The notes: generated by a model from the sequence alone, not told the origin. Shown: positions 1 to 9,017, counted from the first letter of the stretch. The stretch is DNA of 41,558 nt from Atopobiaceae bacterium (GCA_017459605.1 JAFUCQ010000118.1:1-41558); one strand, 5' to 3'. Numbers and translations: made by a program.

Positions 1-1591
1 CTTCTGTTCCTGCAAACATTGTCATACCGTCACCAGATAGCTGGAGGAGATAGGAAGTGCCTCCAACGGTGTACGTTGCGTTTGGATCGATTGGCAGTCC
101 GCCAATCTTGACATTGCCAACTCTTCTATCCTTACCCTCTTCGATTCCAAGGAATGCGCTTTTGTCGTCGGCGAGAACGGGGCTTTCAACATCATCATAA
201 ATATCGTAGGTGAGACCTGATACTTGCAAAAAGCCACCGTTTTCGTCTGGGTATTTTCGTGCGCCATGCTCAAGTGCATCGAGAATTTGCTGGCCAGTCG
301 CCTTAATCTTGATAACATCGTTGCCAAAGGGGTTAACATCCATAAGATTTTGCCTACTGACGTCTCCCTTATTGAGATTCTTGCGCACACCACCTGAGTT
401 AACGAGGGCAATGTCAGCTCCCGTAACCCAACGGAAGGCATCAGCATTAAAATCGCCAAGGTTGGTTTCGCTTATCCGCACGATTCTGTTTCCATCAGCA
501 TCGAGAATTGTAAGGTCAGCTTCTGCAGTACCTATTACTTCACCCAGATAATCGTCAACCATTTTGTTAGCAGCATCGACCAGAGCCTGAACACGCTCAT
601 TGCGCTCAGTTACATCTTCAAGTTTGATAAGACTCGTGCTTACAGACACTGCTCCCTCAGAAGAGATGCTAATGGTCATCTCACCAAGATTGGCAAGCTT
701 TGTGCCCGTTTGTGCATAGGGTATCGCTTTGCCGGACTTGTCATAGAAGGTCGTGTTGTTGTAATCGGGTCCTGCCACTTCTTCATGGGAGTGACCATCA
801 ATATAGGCATCAAGACCAGTTGTGTTGGCAATGATGCTTTGGCTATTCCATTCTGGCTGAGAGCCTTTCATGCCAGTATGACCAATACCAATTACCACAT
901 CGGCTCCCGCAGATTGAGCGGCGTCGATGGCTTGTTGGATGCTGGGATAGAAGTTGTTTTCGTTGAAGGTATACACCCAGTTTCCGTTGTCGTCCTGGAA
1001 ATAAACGGGTGTTGATGTGGTATAGGTTTCAGGGGTCGAAATGCCAACAAACGCTATCTTTTTGCCTTGTACTTCCATTATAAAGTAGGGCTGGATATCA
1101 GCAACACTTGTGCCATCAGCCTTCTTGAAGTTGGCAGAAATGTAGGGATACTGTGCATTAGAGACATTCTTGAGAAACTGATCCATGGCGTAATCAAACT
1201 CATGATTGCCAAGAACTGCAACGTCATATCCAGTGCCATTCATAATAGTGATGATTTCTTCGCCCTTGGTGAGTAAACCAATGGCTTCACCTTGAACGTG
1301 ATCACCCGCATCGACAAGGATGACATTCTTTCCTTCTTCAACAAGCTTGTCACGATAACCAGCGACCTTGGGATAATTATCGATGCCACAGTGTACGTCG
1401 TTGGTGTGCAAAACGGTAATTGAGATGGCTCCATCCGCTTCATGAGGACTCAGCGATTCGTCCGAAGCAGTTGTCTGAACAGGAGTCTCTGCAGCCTCAG
1501 CAGTCACATGTGTCTTCATCGAAAATGAGAATGTACATGCGAGTGCTAAGGTAATCAGAAAGACTGATAGCTTACGCATCCTTTCGCCCAT
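1..1591 (-). CDS. Secreted 5'-nucleotidase / 2',3'-cyclic phosphodiesterase family protein (partial, C-terminus outside window)
   Basis: The minus-strand frame is open from an ATG at 1591 to the window edge, about 530 codons, so the C-terminus is missing. It belongs to the UshA/YfkN family, which hydrolyses extracellular nucleotides to nucleosides and phosphate. An N-terminal hydrophobic segment (about residues 8-24) after a basic start indicates a signal peptide. The metallophosphatase domain shows HTNDVHCG near residue 62, then DAGDH, GNHEFD and DGHSHE. The C-terminal nucleotidase domain shows NSGGVR and NPFGND. An ATG at 1579 (MRKLSVF) is an alternative start, but 1591 is better placed after AAAGGATAGAGG. 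A terminator of the upstream gene lies between the two genes, so this gene probably has its own promoter. Family is certain; exact substrate is not. Confidence 0.93.
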   Translation of the reverse strand, partial: MGERMRKLSVFLITLALACTFSFSMKTHVTAEAAETPVQTTASDESLSPHEADGAISITVLHTNDVHCGIDNYPKVAGYRDKLVEEGKNVILVDAGDHVQGEAIGLLTKGEEIITIMNGTGYDVAVLGNHEFDYAMDQFLKNVSNAQYPYISANFKKADGTSVADIQPYFIMEVQGKKIAFVGISTPETYTTSTPVYFQDDNGNWVYTFNENNFYPSIQQAIDAAQSAGADVVIGIGHTGMKGSQPEWNSQSIIANTTGLDAYIDGHSHEEVAGPDYNNTTFYDKSGKAIPYAQTGTKLANLGEMTISISSEGAVSVSTSLIKLEDVTERNERVQALVDAANKMVDDYLGEVIGTAEADLTILDADGNRIVRISETNLGDFNADAFRWVTGADIALVNSGGVRKNLNKGDVSRQNLMDVNPFGNDVIKIKATGQQILDALEHGARKYPDENGGFLQVSGLTYDIYDDVESPVLADDKSAFLGIEEGKDRRVGNVKIGGLPIDPNATYTVGGTSYLLQLSGDGMTMFAGTE

Positions 1592-1640
1592 AGCCTCTAT
1601 CCTTTCTTGTCGGCAGGTCTACAACTTGGCCACTATGAAT

Positions 1641-1677
1641 AACAAAGCAGCCCCGTGTCATCATACACGAGACTGCT
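1641..1677 (-). terminator. Intrinsic terminator of the GIDE-domain gene
   Basis: On the minus strand, AGCAG...CTGCT arms enclose a further CGTGT/ACACG pairing and are followed by TTTGTT. It lies just past the stop of the minus-strand gene ending at 1702. Seen by eye; stability was not computed. Confidence 0.6.
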
Positions 1678-1701
1678 GTGCTGTGCCTTTTGTTTTGAAC
1701 T

Positions 1702-2877
1702 CTAGCTTGAAAGCTGCGAGATAACCTCAGATTCAGGCTTGCAGGCAAAGAACGACGTGGGATAGTCCTTAGCACGGGAAATACCCATGTACACGTCTGA
1801 TCCGTTGCGATAAATCTCGCCGATGCAGTAGATGGGACTTCCCAGCGGCACCACGTCTTCTACAATGCGATAACCACGGAAGCTACCCTGATTAGAGTTG
1901 CCACCCGTTGCGCTTTGGTTGACAGACTGGTTCAGCGTTGAGAGCAAGGCACCAAGAGCAACACCCGTGAGCATGTCGCCAGCGCTCGAGCTACGTGGGA
2001 TAGGTCGCGGTACACCAAAGGTGCCACCCCAGCCATAGCCGCCGCCGTTTCCTAAAAAGCCACCAAGGCCACCGGGCATCTGACCACCAAAGCCGCCATA
2101 GCCAAAGCCACCGTAGACACCTCCGGGTCTTCTCTGAGCGCGAAGCAGACGAGGACCGCGGGTGTACTCCTCAACATCAACCGCACTACCGTTGGCACCA
2201 GCATACGCTGGCTGCAAACCAAGCTGTGGAAGCGCAAAGGTAGAGCTCACATTGCTTGCCCACTCTGCTACTTTGCCCATGATGGCAAATCCCGGAGTTG
2301 TGTTTGAATTGGCGGTAATACCTGCCTTTTTGTTAAAAGCTTGCGAGAAGTCAGAGTTGGGTCCCTCAATATGGTTTGCTGAGTTCACCAAAATGACGTT
2401 CTCTTTGAATGAAGCCAAGTCAACATAGACGGGCGTCTCGCAGGAGTCATCGGTGAAGTAGAACGGATCAATCGAGTTCTCGTGTGCTACGAGGGTCTCA
2501 ACATCACGACCGCCGATACGCTCAATGCGGTAGCAGCTCACATCATAGTAGGCAACAGGCCTCTGGCTATAGGGAGCAACAACTCCGCTCTCTGCCATAG
2601 ACGTACCAATGAGCTCGCAATACTGGCGATAGCCCGACGTAGTTGTGCCAAGCTCATCCAGAATAGCAACCTCATCGACCACGCGAGAGGTCTTGGTCAT
2701 CTTCATGTCTTGAACCATTTGCTCTTTTTCTGCGAGCGTCTTTTGCTGTTTCTCGGATGCACTATTTGATGCAGACAGCTCATTTTGGCGATTTCTTCTC
2801 ATGGTCATCCAGAACGAGAAGGCAAACGCAAATACGAGAATCATTCCGAGCCACAGGAAGATATCGTCATCGAACAT
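1702..2877 (-). CDS. GIDE-domain (E3-ligase-like) single-pass membrane protein
   Basis: The protein is 391 aa from the ATG at 2877, which has AAAGGGG seven bases upstream. Residues 6-24 form one transmembrane segment, followed by a charged coiled stretch. Two blocks resemble the GIDE fold known from mitochondrial MUL1/Mulan: YRQYCELIGTS...VAYYDVSCYRIER with a DPFYFTDD section, and near the C-terminus GYRIVEDVVPLGSPIYCIGE...FFACKPESE. Between them is an inserted Gly-rich segment (about residues 250-290, many GGFGG repeats). No RING domain is present, so ubiquitin-ligase activity is not implied. It lies downstream of pspA with a terminator between, which suggests a membrane-stress role (inference). 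The GIDE call rests on remembered motif similarity. Confidence 0.7.
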   Translation of the reverse strand: MFDDDIFLWLGMILVFAFAFSFWMTMRRNRQNELSASNSASEKQQKTLAEKEQMVQDMKMTKTSRVVDEVAILDELGTTTSGYRQYCELIGTSMAESGVVAPYSQRPVAYYDVSCYRIERIGGRDVETLVAHENSIDPFYFTDDSCETPVYVDLASFKENVILVNSANHIEGPNSDFSQAFNKKAGITANSNTTPGFAIMGKVAEWASNVSSTFALPQLGLQPAYAGANGSAVDVEEYTRGPRLLRAQRRPGGVYGGFGYGGFGGQMPGGLGGFLGNGGGYGWGGTFGVPRPIPRSSSAGDMLTGVALGALLSTLNQSVNQSATGGNSNQGSFRGYRIVEDVVPLGSPIYCIGEIYRNGSDVYMGISRAKDYPTSFFACKPESEVISQLSS

Positions 2878-3021
2878 CGAGTACCCCTTTCGGGTTATGG
2901 GTTGAAACAAAACGTACACGACATCAAGTATACGCTTACCAAGCTATGAGCGCGTCACAGATACGACCTCAACGACATACGTGTTTGCTTACGCTTTCAC
3001 GTGCTCTACGAGATGTGTGTT

Positions 3022-3071
3022 TAACAAAAGTGCCGCGATGCATAACCGTTACGGAATCTGCGCCGCGGCAC
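3022..3071 (-). terminator. Intrinsic terminator downstream of pspA
   Basis: On the minus strand, GTGCCGCG pairs perfectly with CGCGGCAC across a spacer that contains a smaller CCGT/ACGG helix. The right arm runs into TTTTGTT. It separates pspA (ends 3095) from the GIDE gene, so the two are probably separate transcripts. Confidence 0.7.
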
Positions 3072-3094
3072 CTCTCTTTCAAAATGACTCGAGC

Positions 3095-3763
3095 TTAGAT
3101 GCCGAGCTCGCCCTTGAGGCGCTCAAGCTCGTCTTCTACGGCAGCCTTGTGCTCAAGCTGCTCGAAGGTCTCGTCGAGCTCAACGTCGAAGCCACCGTTA
3201 ATCTCGGTGTAAGCCTCGGCGGTAGCCTCTTTCTCAGCGATTTTGCGCTCGAGTTTGTCGAGCTTAGCAAAGGCAGAGTCGATGTTGGTGGAGCTGATGG
3301 TGGTGGCAACCTCGGTTGCGGCATCTGCCATCTTGGAGCGAGCAACGAGGACGTTCTGGCGGGCGCGAGCCTCGTCGAGCTTCATCTTGAGACCCTGGAC
3401 CTGCTCCTTGAGCTTGTCGACCTGCTCGGTGATGCTGTCATAGGAAGCCTGAAGACCCTTGACCTGCTCGTCAATGCCAACCTTGGAGTCGAGAGCTTTC
3501 TTGGCGAGCTTCTCGTTGCCAGCCTTGAGAGCGAGCTTGGCCTTGTCGTTCCAGTCTGCCGAAGCTGCCATTGCGTCTGCGAGCTCTTTTGCAGCCATCT
3601 TCTGGGAGCCCATTGCCTGACCGAGAGCCTGTGTGGCGTCGTCAACTTCGCCTTCCATCTCGACGATGAGCTGCTTGACCATCTTCTCGGGGTCCTCGGC
3701 TCTATCAATCATGTCGTTGATGTTTGCCTTGAGGATGTCTGCAATACGATCGAAAAATGCCAT
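3095..3763 (-). CDS. pspA: PspA/IM30 (ESCRT-III-like) membrane-stress protein
   Basis: The protein is 222 aa, the family's usual length. It begins with the amphipathic helix MAFFDRIADILKANINDMID, followed by EDPEKMVKQLIVEMEG, a hallmark of PspA/IM30 proteins. The rest is almost entirely charged coiled-coil helix rich in Ala, Lys, Glu and Leu, as expected for an ESCRT-III-like polymer on the inner face of the membrane. There is no signal peptide. The gene is single, with a terminator behind it and about 270 bp of non-coding DNA ahead of it. No PspF, PspB/C or LiaF-type regulator is seen nearby. The downstream GIDE membrane protein is the only candidate partner. Confidence 0.95.
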   Translation of the reverse strand: MAFFDRIADILKANINDMIDRAEDPEKMVKQLIVEMEGEVDDATQALGQAMGSQKMAAKELADAMAASADWNDKAKLALKAGNEKLAKKALDSKVGIDEQVKGLQASYDSITEQVDKLKEQVQGLKMKLDEARARQNVLVARSKMADAATEVATTISSTNIDSAFAKLDKLERKIAEKEATAEAYTEINGGFDVELDETFEQLEHKAAVEDELERLKGELGI

Positions 3764-4034
3764 GACTCAATACCTTTCTCCTGATTGGGACACACAGGGT
3801 GAATCGCCCTTCCGGCGGTGTCAGCCTACGTCTCCTTACGCAGCCAGTTATGAGAATACCCAAACTCGGGCTTGTCAAAGCATGAAACAGCAGAAGTTGG
3901 CGTTTGTTTTGGCCGACCAATCCGCGAACGGTGTTTCTTTGAGTTTTGGTTAAGCGAGTGCAGGCTGGAGCGGTGGTAGTACAGCTGGTCCAGCAGCGCG
4001 CGGACGAGGCACCCGCTGCGCCATGGGCGTCTCA
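3764..4034. other. Non-coding gap with candidate pspA promoter
   Basis: These 271 bp between pspA and the UPF0371 gene hold no convincing ORF. On the minus strand a TTGACA (plus 3873-3878) is followed by TATTCT/CATAAC-like hexamers, but the 14-base spacing to TATTCT is short. The exact promoter is therefore uncertain. Confidence 0.35.
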
Positions 4035-5516
4035 TCAGCGGTGGTAGTAGTCGTGCTTCTCGTACTTGGGCTCGCAGCAGACATTGATTCCCAGTGTGCG
4101 ATAGGTGTTCTCGTCTGTGGGCGAGATGATAACCGAGAAGTACGCATCACAGCCGCGCAGTTGGTTGGCTGCCGCAATGGCTTGAGCTGCTGATTCGTTG
4201 TTAGCAGAGCTTGTAGAAAGCGCAATGAGGGTCTCGTCAGAGTGCAGGCGAGGATTTTTGCTCTGTAGCAAATCGGTCTTGAGATGACAAATGGGCTCGA
4301 GGGCAGCCTCGCTAATCATGAGCGTGTCTGGGTCGACCTTACTCAGGTGTTTGAGGGCATTGAGCAGCAGCGCCGACGCCGCACCGAGAAGATCGGTGGT
4401 TTTTCCGGTGACAATGGTGCCGTCGGGAAGCTCCATGGCAGCTGCAGGAAGCCCGGTTGTTTCTTCTTTGATGAGTGCTGCAGAACGGGCGGGGGAGAAG
4501 TTCTCGGTGATGTCGGCTTGCTTCATGAGAAGCTTAATCTTGGAGAGCTCTTCGGCGCCTGGTCCCGTGCGGGCGAGTTTCTCGGCAGCCCAAAAGTAGC
4601 GCCGTACGATTTCATTCTTTGACGCGCGCTGACACACCTCGTCGTCGCAAATGCAGTTGCCTACCATGTTGACGCCCATGTCGGTGGGGGACTGATACGG
4701 ACTCTCGCCGAGCATGTGCTCCATCATGGCCTTGAGCACGGGGAAGGTCTCTACATCTCGGTTGTAGTTGACGGTTATCTCGTTGTATGCCTCAAGGTGG
4801 AAGGGATCGATGATGTTTCTGTCGTTGAGGTCTGCGGTTGCTGCCTCATAGGCAATGTTGACGGGATGCTTGAGCGGCAGATTCCATACAGGGAAGGTCT
4901 CAAACTTGGCATATCCAGCAAGCACACCGCGGTGCTGCTCATGGTAGAGCTGAGACAGGCAGGTGGCGAGCTTTCCGGAGCCCGGTCCGGGAGCGGTGAC
5001 CACCACGAGGGGGCGTTCGGTGACAACAAAGTCGTTTTTGCCAAAGCCCTCGTCGCTGACGATATGCTCAATATCGCTTGGATAGCCCTCAATTAAGTAG
5101 TGACGATAGACCTTGAGTCCCATACTTTCGAGGCGGCTCTGGTAGGCCTCAGCGCGGGGCTGTCCGGTAAAGTGAGTGATAACAACCTTGCCAACGAGCA
5201 AACCCATCTCACGAAAGACATCCATGAGGCGCAAGACGTCGTCGGCGTAGGTGATGCCAATGTCGCTTCTGCGCTTGCCTGACTCGACGTCCTCAGCATT
5301 GATAGCAATGACAACCTCTGAGTCATCGGCAAGCTGTTTGAGCATGGACACTTTGGAATCTGGCGCAAAACCCGGCAACACGCGCGAGGCATGATAGTCG
5401 TCAAAGAGTTTGCCACCAAACTCGAGGTAGAGCTTACCACCAAAGCGCTCAATACGCTCTCGAATCTTCTCGGCCTGCATGGTGATATAACGCTCGTTGT
5501 CAAAGCCAATAATCAT
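4035..5516 (-). CDS. UPF0371 / DUF1846 family protein
   Basis: The protein is 493 aa from the ATG at 5516. That start is preferred over one 19 codons upstream because GGAGG sits four bases before it and the family begins with M-x-IGFD. Family hallmarks visible are IGFDNERYITMQ, LYLEFGGKLFDDYHASRVLPGF, VTAPGPGSGK (a phosphate-binding-like loop near residue 200) and FPVWNLPLKHPVN. Length matches the family (about 490-500 aa). The family occurs in Firmicutes and Actinomycetota, has a known fold, and no firmly established reaction. It is transcribed alone here, so context gives no clue. Confidence 0.92.
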   Translation of the reverse strand: MIIGFDNERYITMQAEKIRERIERFGGKLYLEFGGKLFDDYHASRVLPGFAPDSKVSMLKQLADDSEVVIAINAEDVESGKRRSDIGITYADDVLRLMDVFREMGLLVGKVVITHFTGQPRAEAYQSRLESMGLKVYRHYLIEGYPSDIEHIVSDEGFGKNDFVVTERPLVVVTAPGPGSGKLATCLSQLYHEQHRGVLAGYAKFETFPVWNLPLKHPVNIAYEAATADLNDRNIIDPFHLEAYNEITVNYNRDVETFPVLKAMMEHMLGESPYQSPTDMGVNMVGNCICDDEVCQRASKNEIVRRYFWAAEKLARTGPGAEELSKIKLLMKQADITENFSPARSAALIKEETTGLPAAAMELPDGTIVTGKTTDLLGAASALLLNALKHLSKVDPDTLMISEAALEPICHLKTDLLQSKNPRLHSDETLIALSTSSANNESAAQAIAAANQLRGCDAYFSVIISPTDENTYRTLGINVCCEPKYEKHDYYHR

Positions 5517-5691
5517 GTAGCCTCCATCAGCAGCACGTCTCGATTGCTCAATTGCTCTTTGAAAGTTTCTCACACTCAGGCGTGTTTGGCGGAGAAGTTT
5601 TGGGGTGAATTTGATAGCGCTTGCGTTGGTTGGGGAAATCTTCCGTGTTTCCGCTCATCTCGTAACCTCTACGGGAGATAAGTTGGCTTTC

Positions 5692-5741
5692 GTTATAGTT
5701 CGCTAAATGTCGAAAAAAATCTGCGATTTAGCGAATTATAA
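5692..5741. repeat. 50-bp palindromic repeat, copy A (3' side of the ATPase gene)
   Basis: This copy is identical over 50 bp, and in the same orientation, to 7220-7269. Within the copy, arms TTATAGTTCGCTAAAT and ATTTAGCGAATTATAA form a 16-bp inverted repeat with one mismatch around a 17-18 base loop with seven A's. A further copy of one arm (ATTTAGCGAACTAT) follows at 5743-5756. The two copies frame a single gene. Confidence 0.95.
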
Positions 5742-5780
5742 GATTTAGCGAACTATTACTACGATGTATTGTGTTGGAGC

Positions 5781-7205
5781 TCAGGCGGATGGGGTGAAAA
5801 GGTCGTTCATCGTCACTACTGACTGGATGACGCCAGAGTGTGCATTGGTTTTCAAACCATACGTTGTTACCAGTGTTGTATGCAGGGCATCTTTGCTGTG
5901 AGTAAGGCGCAAGAAGTCTGCCATTTTGTTTCGAATAGCTTGTTCATCTGTGCGGGATAGAATATATTCACCCGAAGCGAATTTCATCTCACAAAGGTTG
6001 ATAACGTTGTCTTTTCGCGCGATAAGCAAGTCAATTTGGCTACCGTGGATACCCTCATCGAGCTGAGGCGCACATTGCCACGAACTCAGCTCTGTGTGGA
6101 CACCAGAAATACCAAGCGCTCGCTTGATTTGAGAAATATGTTCGAGGCATACGCGTTCAAACGCTATTCCGCGCCAAGCGTTCACTGCAGCAGAATTTGA
6201 GGAATGAGACCATCGCTGCTCATCGGTATTGTTTTCTAAAAACTTGAAATAAAAGAGGGTATAGTTGTCGACAAGTTGGAAGAGCGATCCTTTTGTCTTT
6301 TTGCCAAATGCATGGTATTTCCTAATAAAACCAGAAGCCTCAAGTTCGGAGAGTTTTTGTGTGAGATTACCCGAGTTTTCGAGCTTGGTTGCATGGGAGA
6401 TTTCTTCTCGTGTCATACCCGCCTTTTTTGAGCCAAGTGCTCTTACGATGGCGAGATAGTCCTTGGGATGTCTGAAGAGAGAACTAAAGAGATAGTCAAA
6501 CTCATGGGCAAGTGGACCGTTTTGGGAAAAGAAGATGGCATCAAGGGCTTGTGGAACACCCCAGCCTTTTTGCAAGAAATTCCAATAGTAAGGGACACCA
6601 CCCATCGCCATGTAGCACTCTGTTATCTGGTGGCGACTCATCTCGATGCCTTTGGCTCGAACGAGCTGTTCGCATTCACCAAGGGTAAATGGCTTGAGTT
6701 CAATTTGACGTGTAAGCCTGTTATATAAACCACCCTTGTTGTGTATTACTTTGTTGAGCATCCATGACGTGGCCGATGCGCAGACGACAAGAACAATGTC
6801 TGTGCGTGCAGATGCCCAGCTATTCCAGAACCACTCTAATGCTGTGAGAAGACCGCTTCGGGGGGTGTCCATCCACGACAACTCATCGATAAAGAGTACC
6901 TTTCGTTTGTTCGTTGACTCTTGTATAAGACGTTTTAAGAGGTTAAATGCTTCGAGCCAAGTTTTTGGAGCATCCGTAAAGACGAGTCCTGCCTCTTCGA
7001 GTGAGCTTGAAAAAGCAAAGAGTTGTTCACGTAGCTTGCCTTGAGCGAGACCTGCGTGTTGGAAGGTAAAGCGATCTTTGAATGCCTCTCGGATAAGCAC
7101 CGTTTTTCCAATACGTCTTCGACCGTATACCGCAATGAATTGGGACTCTCGTGATTGGTAACTCGTCTGAAGAAGCTGCAGCTCTGTTTCTCGCGCAACA
7201 AACAT
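5781..7205 (-). CDS. AAA ATPase with C-terminal PD-(D/E)XK nuclease-like (DUF234) domain
   Basis: The protein is 474 aa, and GGGAG precedes the ATG at 7205. The N-terminal AAA/STAND-type ATPase has Walker A GRRRIGKTVLI (about residues 28-38), Walker B KVLFIDELSWMD (about 104-115) and a sensor-like strand VLVVCASATSWM. A winged-helix segment follows (TREEISHATKL...LEASGFIRK). The C-terminal domain shows the PD-(D/E)XK pattern: E in AFERVCLEH, D392 in SQIDLLIA, and E406-x-K408 in CEMKFAS, so nuclease residues look intact. These archaeal-type ATPases are widespread and mostly uncharacterised. Two identical 50-bp palindromic repeats frame the gene, and the upstream one ends 15 bp before the ATG. 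It could be a mobile unit, a defence gene or a self-regulated orphan gene. Confidence 0.85.
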   Translation of the reverse strand: MFVARETELQLLQTSYQSRESQFIAVYGRRRIGKTVLIREAFKDRFTFQHAGLAQGKLREQLFAFSSSLEEAGLVFTDAPKTWLEAFNLLKRLIQESTNKRKVLFIDELSWMDTPRSGLLTALEWFWNSWASARTDIVLVVCASATSWMLNKVIHNKGGLYNRLTRQIELKPFTLGECEQLVRAKGIEMSRHQITECYMAMGGVPYYWNFLQKGWGVPQALDAIFFSQNGPLAHEFDYLFSSLFRHPKDYLAIVRALGSKKAGMTREEISHATKLENSGNLTQKLSELEASGFIRKYHAFGKKTKGSLFQLVDNYTLFYFKFLENNTDEQRWSHSSNSAAVNAWRGIAFERVCLEHISQIKRALGISGVHTELSSWQCAPQLDEGIHGSQIDLLIARKDNVINLCEMKFASGEYILSRTDEQAIRNKMADFLRLTHSKDALHTTLVTTYGLKTNAHSGVIQSVVTMNDLFTPSA

Positions 7206-7219
7206 GATACTCCCTGAGT

Positions 7220-7269
7220 GTTATAGTTCGCTAAATGTCGAAAAAAATCTGCGATTTAGCGAATTATAA
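7220..7269. repeat. 50-bp palindromic repeat, copy B (promoter side of the ATPase gene)
   Basis: This is the second identical copy of the 50-bp repeat at 5692-5741. It lies immediately upstream of the ATPase ribosome-binding site. Read on the minus strand it contains TATAAT-like sequence, so it may hold the promoter and an operator (inference). Confidence 0.95.
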
Positions 7270-7298
7270 CAGAGCACACGTGGACGCTCAAAGCACCC

Positions 7299-8255
7299 TC
7301 ATATCGTAAGCAGATTGCTTTGACGATAATGGGAATCGCTGATATGTGCGTTTACCTCGCGGGCTTGAGTGACGAGCCAACCGTCATTGCTGGTACTCAG
7401 TCCGTGAGAAACAAGAGCTTCAGCGATATGAGAGCACAACGCATTAATGAGTCCATGAGCGCCTTCAATTTGGCCAGCTTTGTAGAGAGCCAAGATGCCC
7501 TCTAAGCCCATGTGAACTTCTTTGCCGAAAAGCCCAAGCTCACCAAGTATTCGGCTCGACCACTTATAAAAGGGGCGATACCTCTTAGCTAGAGCAAAGA
7601 CAATCTCCTGAGTAGCATCAAAGAATTCTGCAAGTGCAGCATATGCTGCAAGCTCTTCTCCTCGTAATGCTTGGCGCATAAAGTTGTACTGTCCCGATTG
7701 AGCTGCTCTCATACATCCTCGAGTAATCTTTCGCAGGCGAATGTCATCCGGATAGTAGTTGAGCAGTTCGTTTCGTATGCGAGAAAAGCTTCCATCAGCG
7801 TCGACAAATACTTCACCGTTCGTGGCGCTGGCAAGACCATGTTCGTTGAGATGCCGCCAATCTTCAAAGCTCTGGGGGATCGGAGCTCCGAGGAGTTGTT
7901 CATAAAAGGATTCAATACAAAACACGCCTACACGTTTCATGCCACCTTGTGAGATGGACAAACGAGGCTGAAATAGATCAAAGGGATGGGAGCTGAGTGT
8001 GTCATAGCGCTTTTGTAAGGCGTCTCCATACTGTGAGAAATCCTCACGGCTAAGCCAGACACAAAAACCTGGCCCCCAGTCATGGTCTCGTGATTGGTAA
8101 TCGTCATACCCAAAGCACTCTGAGCCTTCCCCTACCAGACCTATGGCAGAACTCCACTCAAGCATCGCAAGCTCGCCGGCAAAAAGCTCATCCGCTCGCT
8201 CTTGCCACAACAAACGAGCAAGCTCAAGACCTTGTATATCTGGATTAATTCCCAT
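7299..8255 (-). CDS. DUF4037 family protein (nucleotidyltransferase-like)
   Basis: The protein is 318 aa. The N-terminal part contains GYDDYQSRDHDWGPGFCVWL (about residues 49-68), the hallmark of DUF4037, which resembles a nucleotidyltransferase acidic site. The remainder is helical (FEDWRHLNEHGL, YKWSSRILGELG). No membrane segment or signal peptide is seen. Its start overlaps the end of the DUF4125 gene by 11 bases, so the two are translationally coupled. The families are known to me as frequent neighbours, often with a TPR protein; a TPR gene lies 7 kb away at 15587. The reaction is unknown. Confidence 0.85.
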   Translation of the reverse strand: MGINPDIQGLELARLLWQERADELFAGELAMLEWSSAIGLVGEGSECFGYDDYQSRDHDWGPGFCVWLSREDFSQYGDALQKRYDTLSSHPFDLFQPRLSISQGGMKRVGVFCIESFYEQLLGAPIPQSFEDWRHLNEHGLASATNGEVFVDADGSFSRIRNELLNYYPDDIRLRKITRGCMRAAQSGQYNFMRQALRGEELAAYAALAEFFDATQEIVFALAKRYRPFYKWSSRILGELGLFGKEVHMGLEGILALYKAGQIEGAHGLINALCSHIAEALVSHGLSTSNDGWLVTQAREVNAHISDSHYRQSNLLTI

Positions 8256-8865
8256 TCGCCAGTGAGCTCTCTACATCATCAAGGCTGGTATAGCCGTATA
8301 TACATGCTTCTGTAAGAACGATTTGTTCCTGCAAGTTGTTGCCAGCTTGTGCAGCCTTGTCAAAGTGTGCATACATGAGTTCAAGCGTGCGCTTTGAATA
8401 GGTGGACAGCTCGCCACGCGCATAGGTTTCTTGAGAGGTTTGAGTGGCTGTATCTTGTGAGGTGCGCAAAGGTCGACCTCTTTGCGTCGTGAGTGGGTAG
8501 CTCTGTGCAAGCTCTTCTGCCCATCCAAGTTGAATGACAATGATTGCCTCAATAAGCTTTGCCACATCAGGAGAAATAGTAGGTATGTGCTCACGGATGT
8601 TTTCGAATTCATCGGGATGAGTGCTCTGCATCATGTAGGCATATTTCAGTGTAAGGGGATTGGCGCCACGATTAGAATACGCGTCCAAATCTGAGTTCCA
8701 GCTTGCGAGCATGTCGTTCGTCCAGATGGAGTATTGAGAAGACCGCATGACAGAAAAGGTATCTGGCATGTCTTGGCAGCTGGCCCTGCCGCCAATGTTT
8801 TCTACCTCTTGGAAAAGCTGCCACTCACGAGCAACTATGCGGGCGATAAGCTCATCTCTATTCAT
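8245..8865 (-). CDS. DUF4125 family protein
   Basis: The protein is 206 aa. It begins MNRDELIARIVAREWQLFQ and contains GGRASCQDMPDTFSVMRSSQ (residues 25-44) and NPLTLKYAYMMQSTHP, which I recognise as DUF4125 signatures. It is soluble, mostly helical and has no catalytic motif I can name. It is the first gene of a two-gene minus-strand unit with DUF4037. The unit diverges from the gntR-type regulator at 9018, sharing a 152-bp region that contains a FadR-like operator. Function unknown. Confidence 0.82.
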   Translation of the reverse strand: MNRDELIARIVAREWQLFQEVENIGGRASCQDMPDTFSVMRSSQYSIWTNDMLASWNSDLDAYSNRGANPLTLKYAYMMQSTHPDEFENIREHIPTISPDVAKLIEAIIVIQLGWAEELAQSYPLTTQRGRPLRTSQDTATQTSQETYARGELSTYSKRTLELMYAHFDKAAQAGNNLQEQIVLTEACIYGYTSLDDVESSLANGN

Positions 8866-8946
8866 GAATCTCCCTCGTGAGGTTAGACCAACGCAAGGTC
8901 ACTCTAGCTCTTTTGAGAGTTGACCAAATATGGAGGTTATGCTTAA

Positions 8947-8963
8947 TATAACGTAGAACATTT
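8947..8963. promoter_or_regulatory. FadR-type operator, site 1
   Basis: TATAACGTAGAACATTT; on the other strand its core is AATGTTCTACGTT. It matches the FadR-subfamily pattern GT-N3-AC and recurs at five other places in the island. It lies between the divergent DUF4125 gene and the first regulator. Confidence 0.6.
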
Positions 8964-9017
8964 CAAAAATAGTACGTATAGGGGCGATATATGCACTATT
9001 GAGAAAGAGAGAAAGCG

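Noticed and set aside
5692-7269. A classical insertion sequence or integron cassette
   Set aside because: There is no transposase or integrase, and the framing repeats are in direct orientation and internally palindromic, unlike IS terminal inverted repeats.
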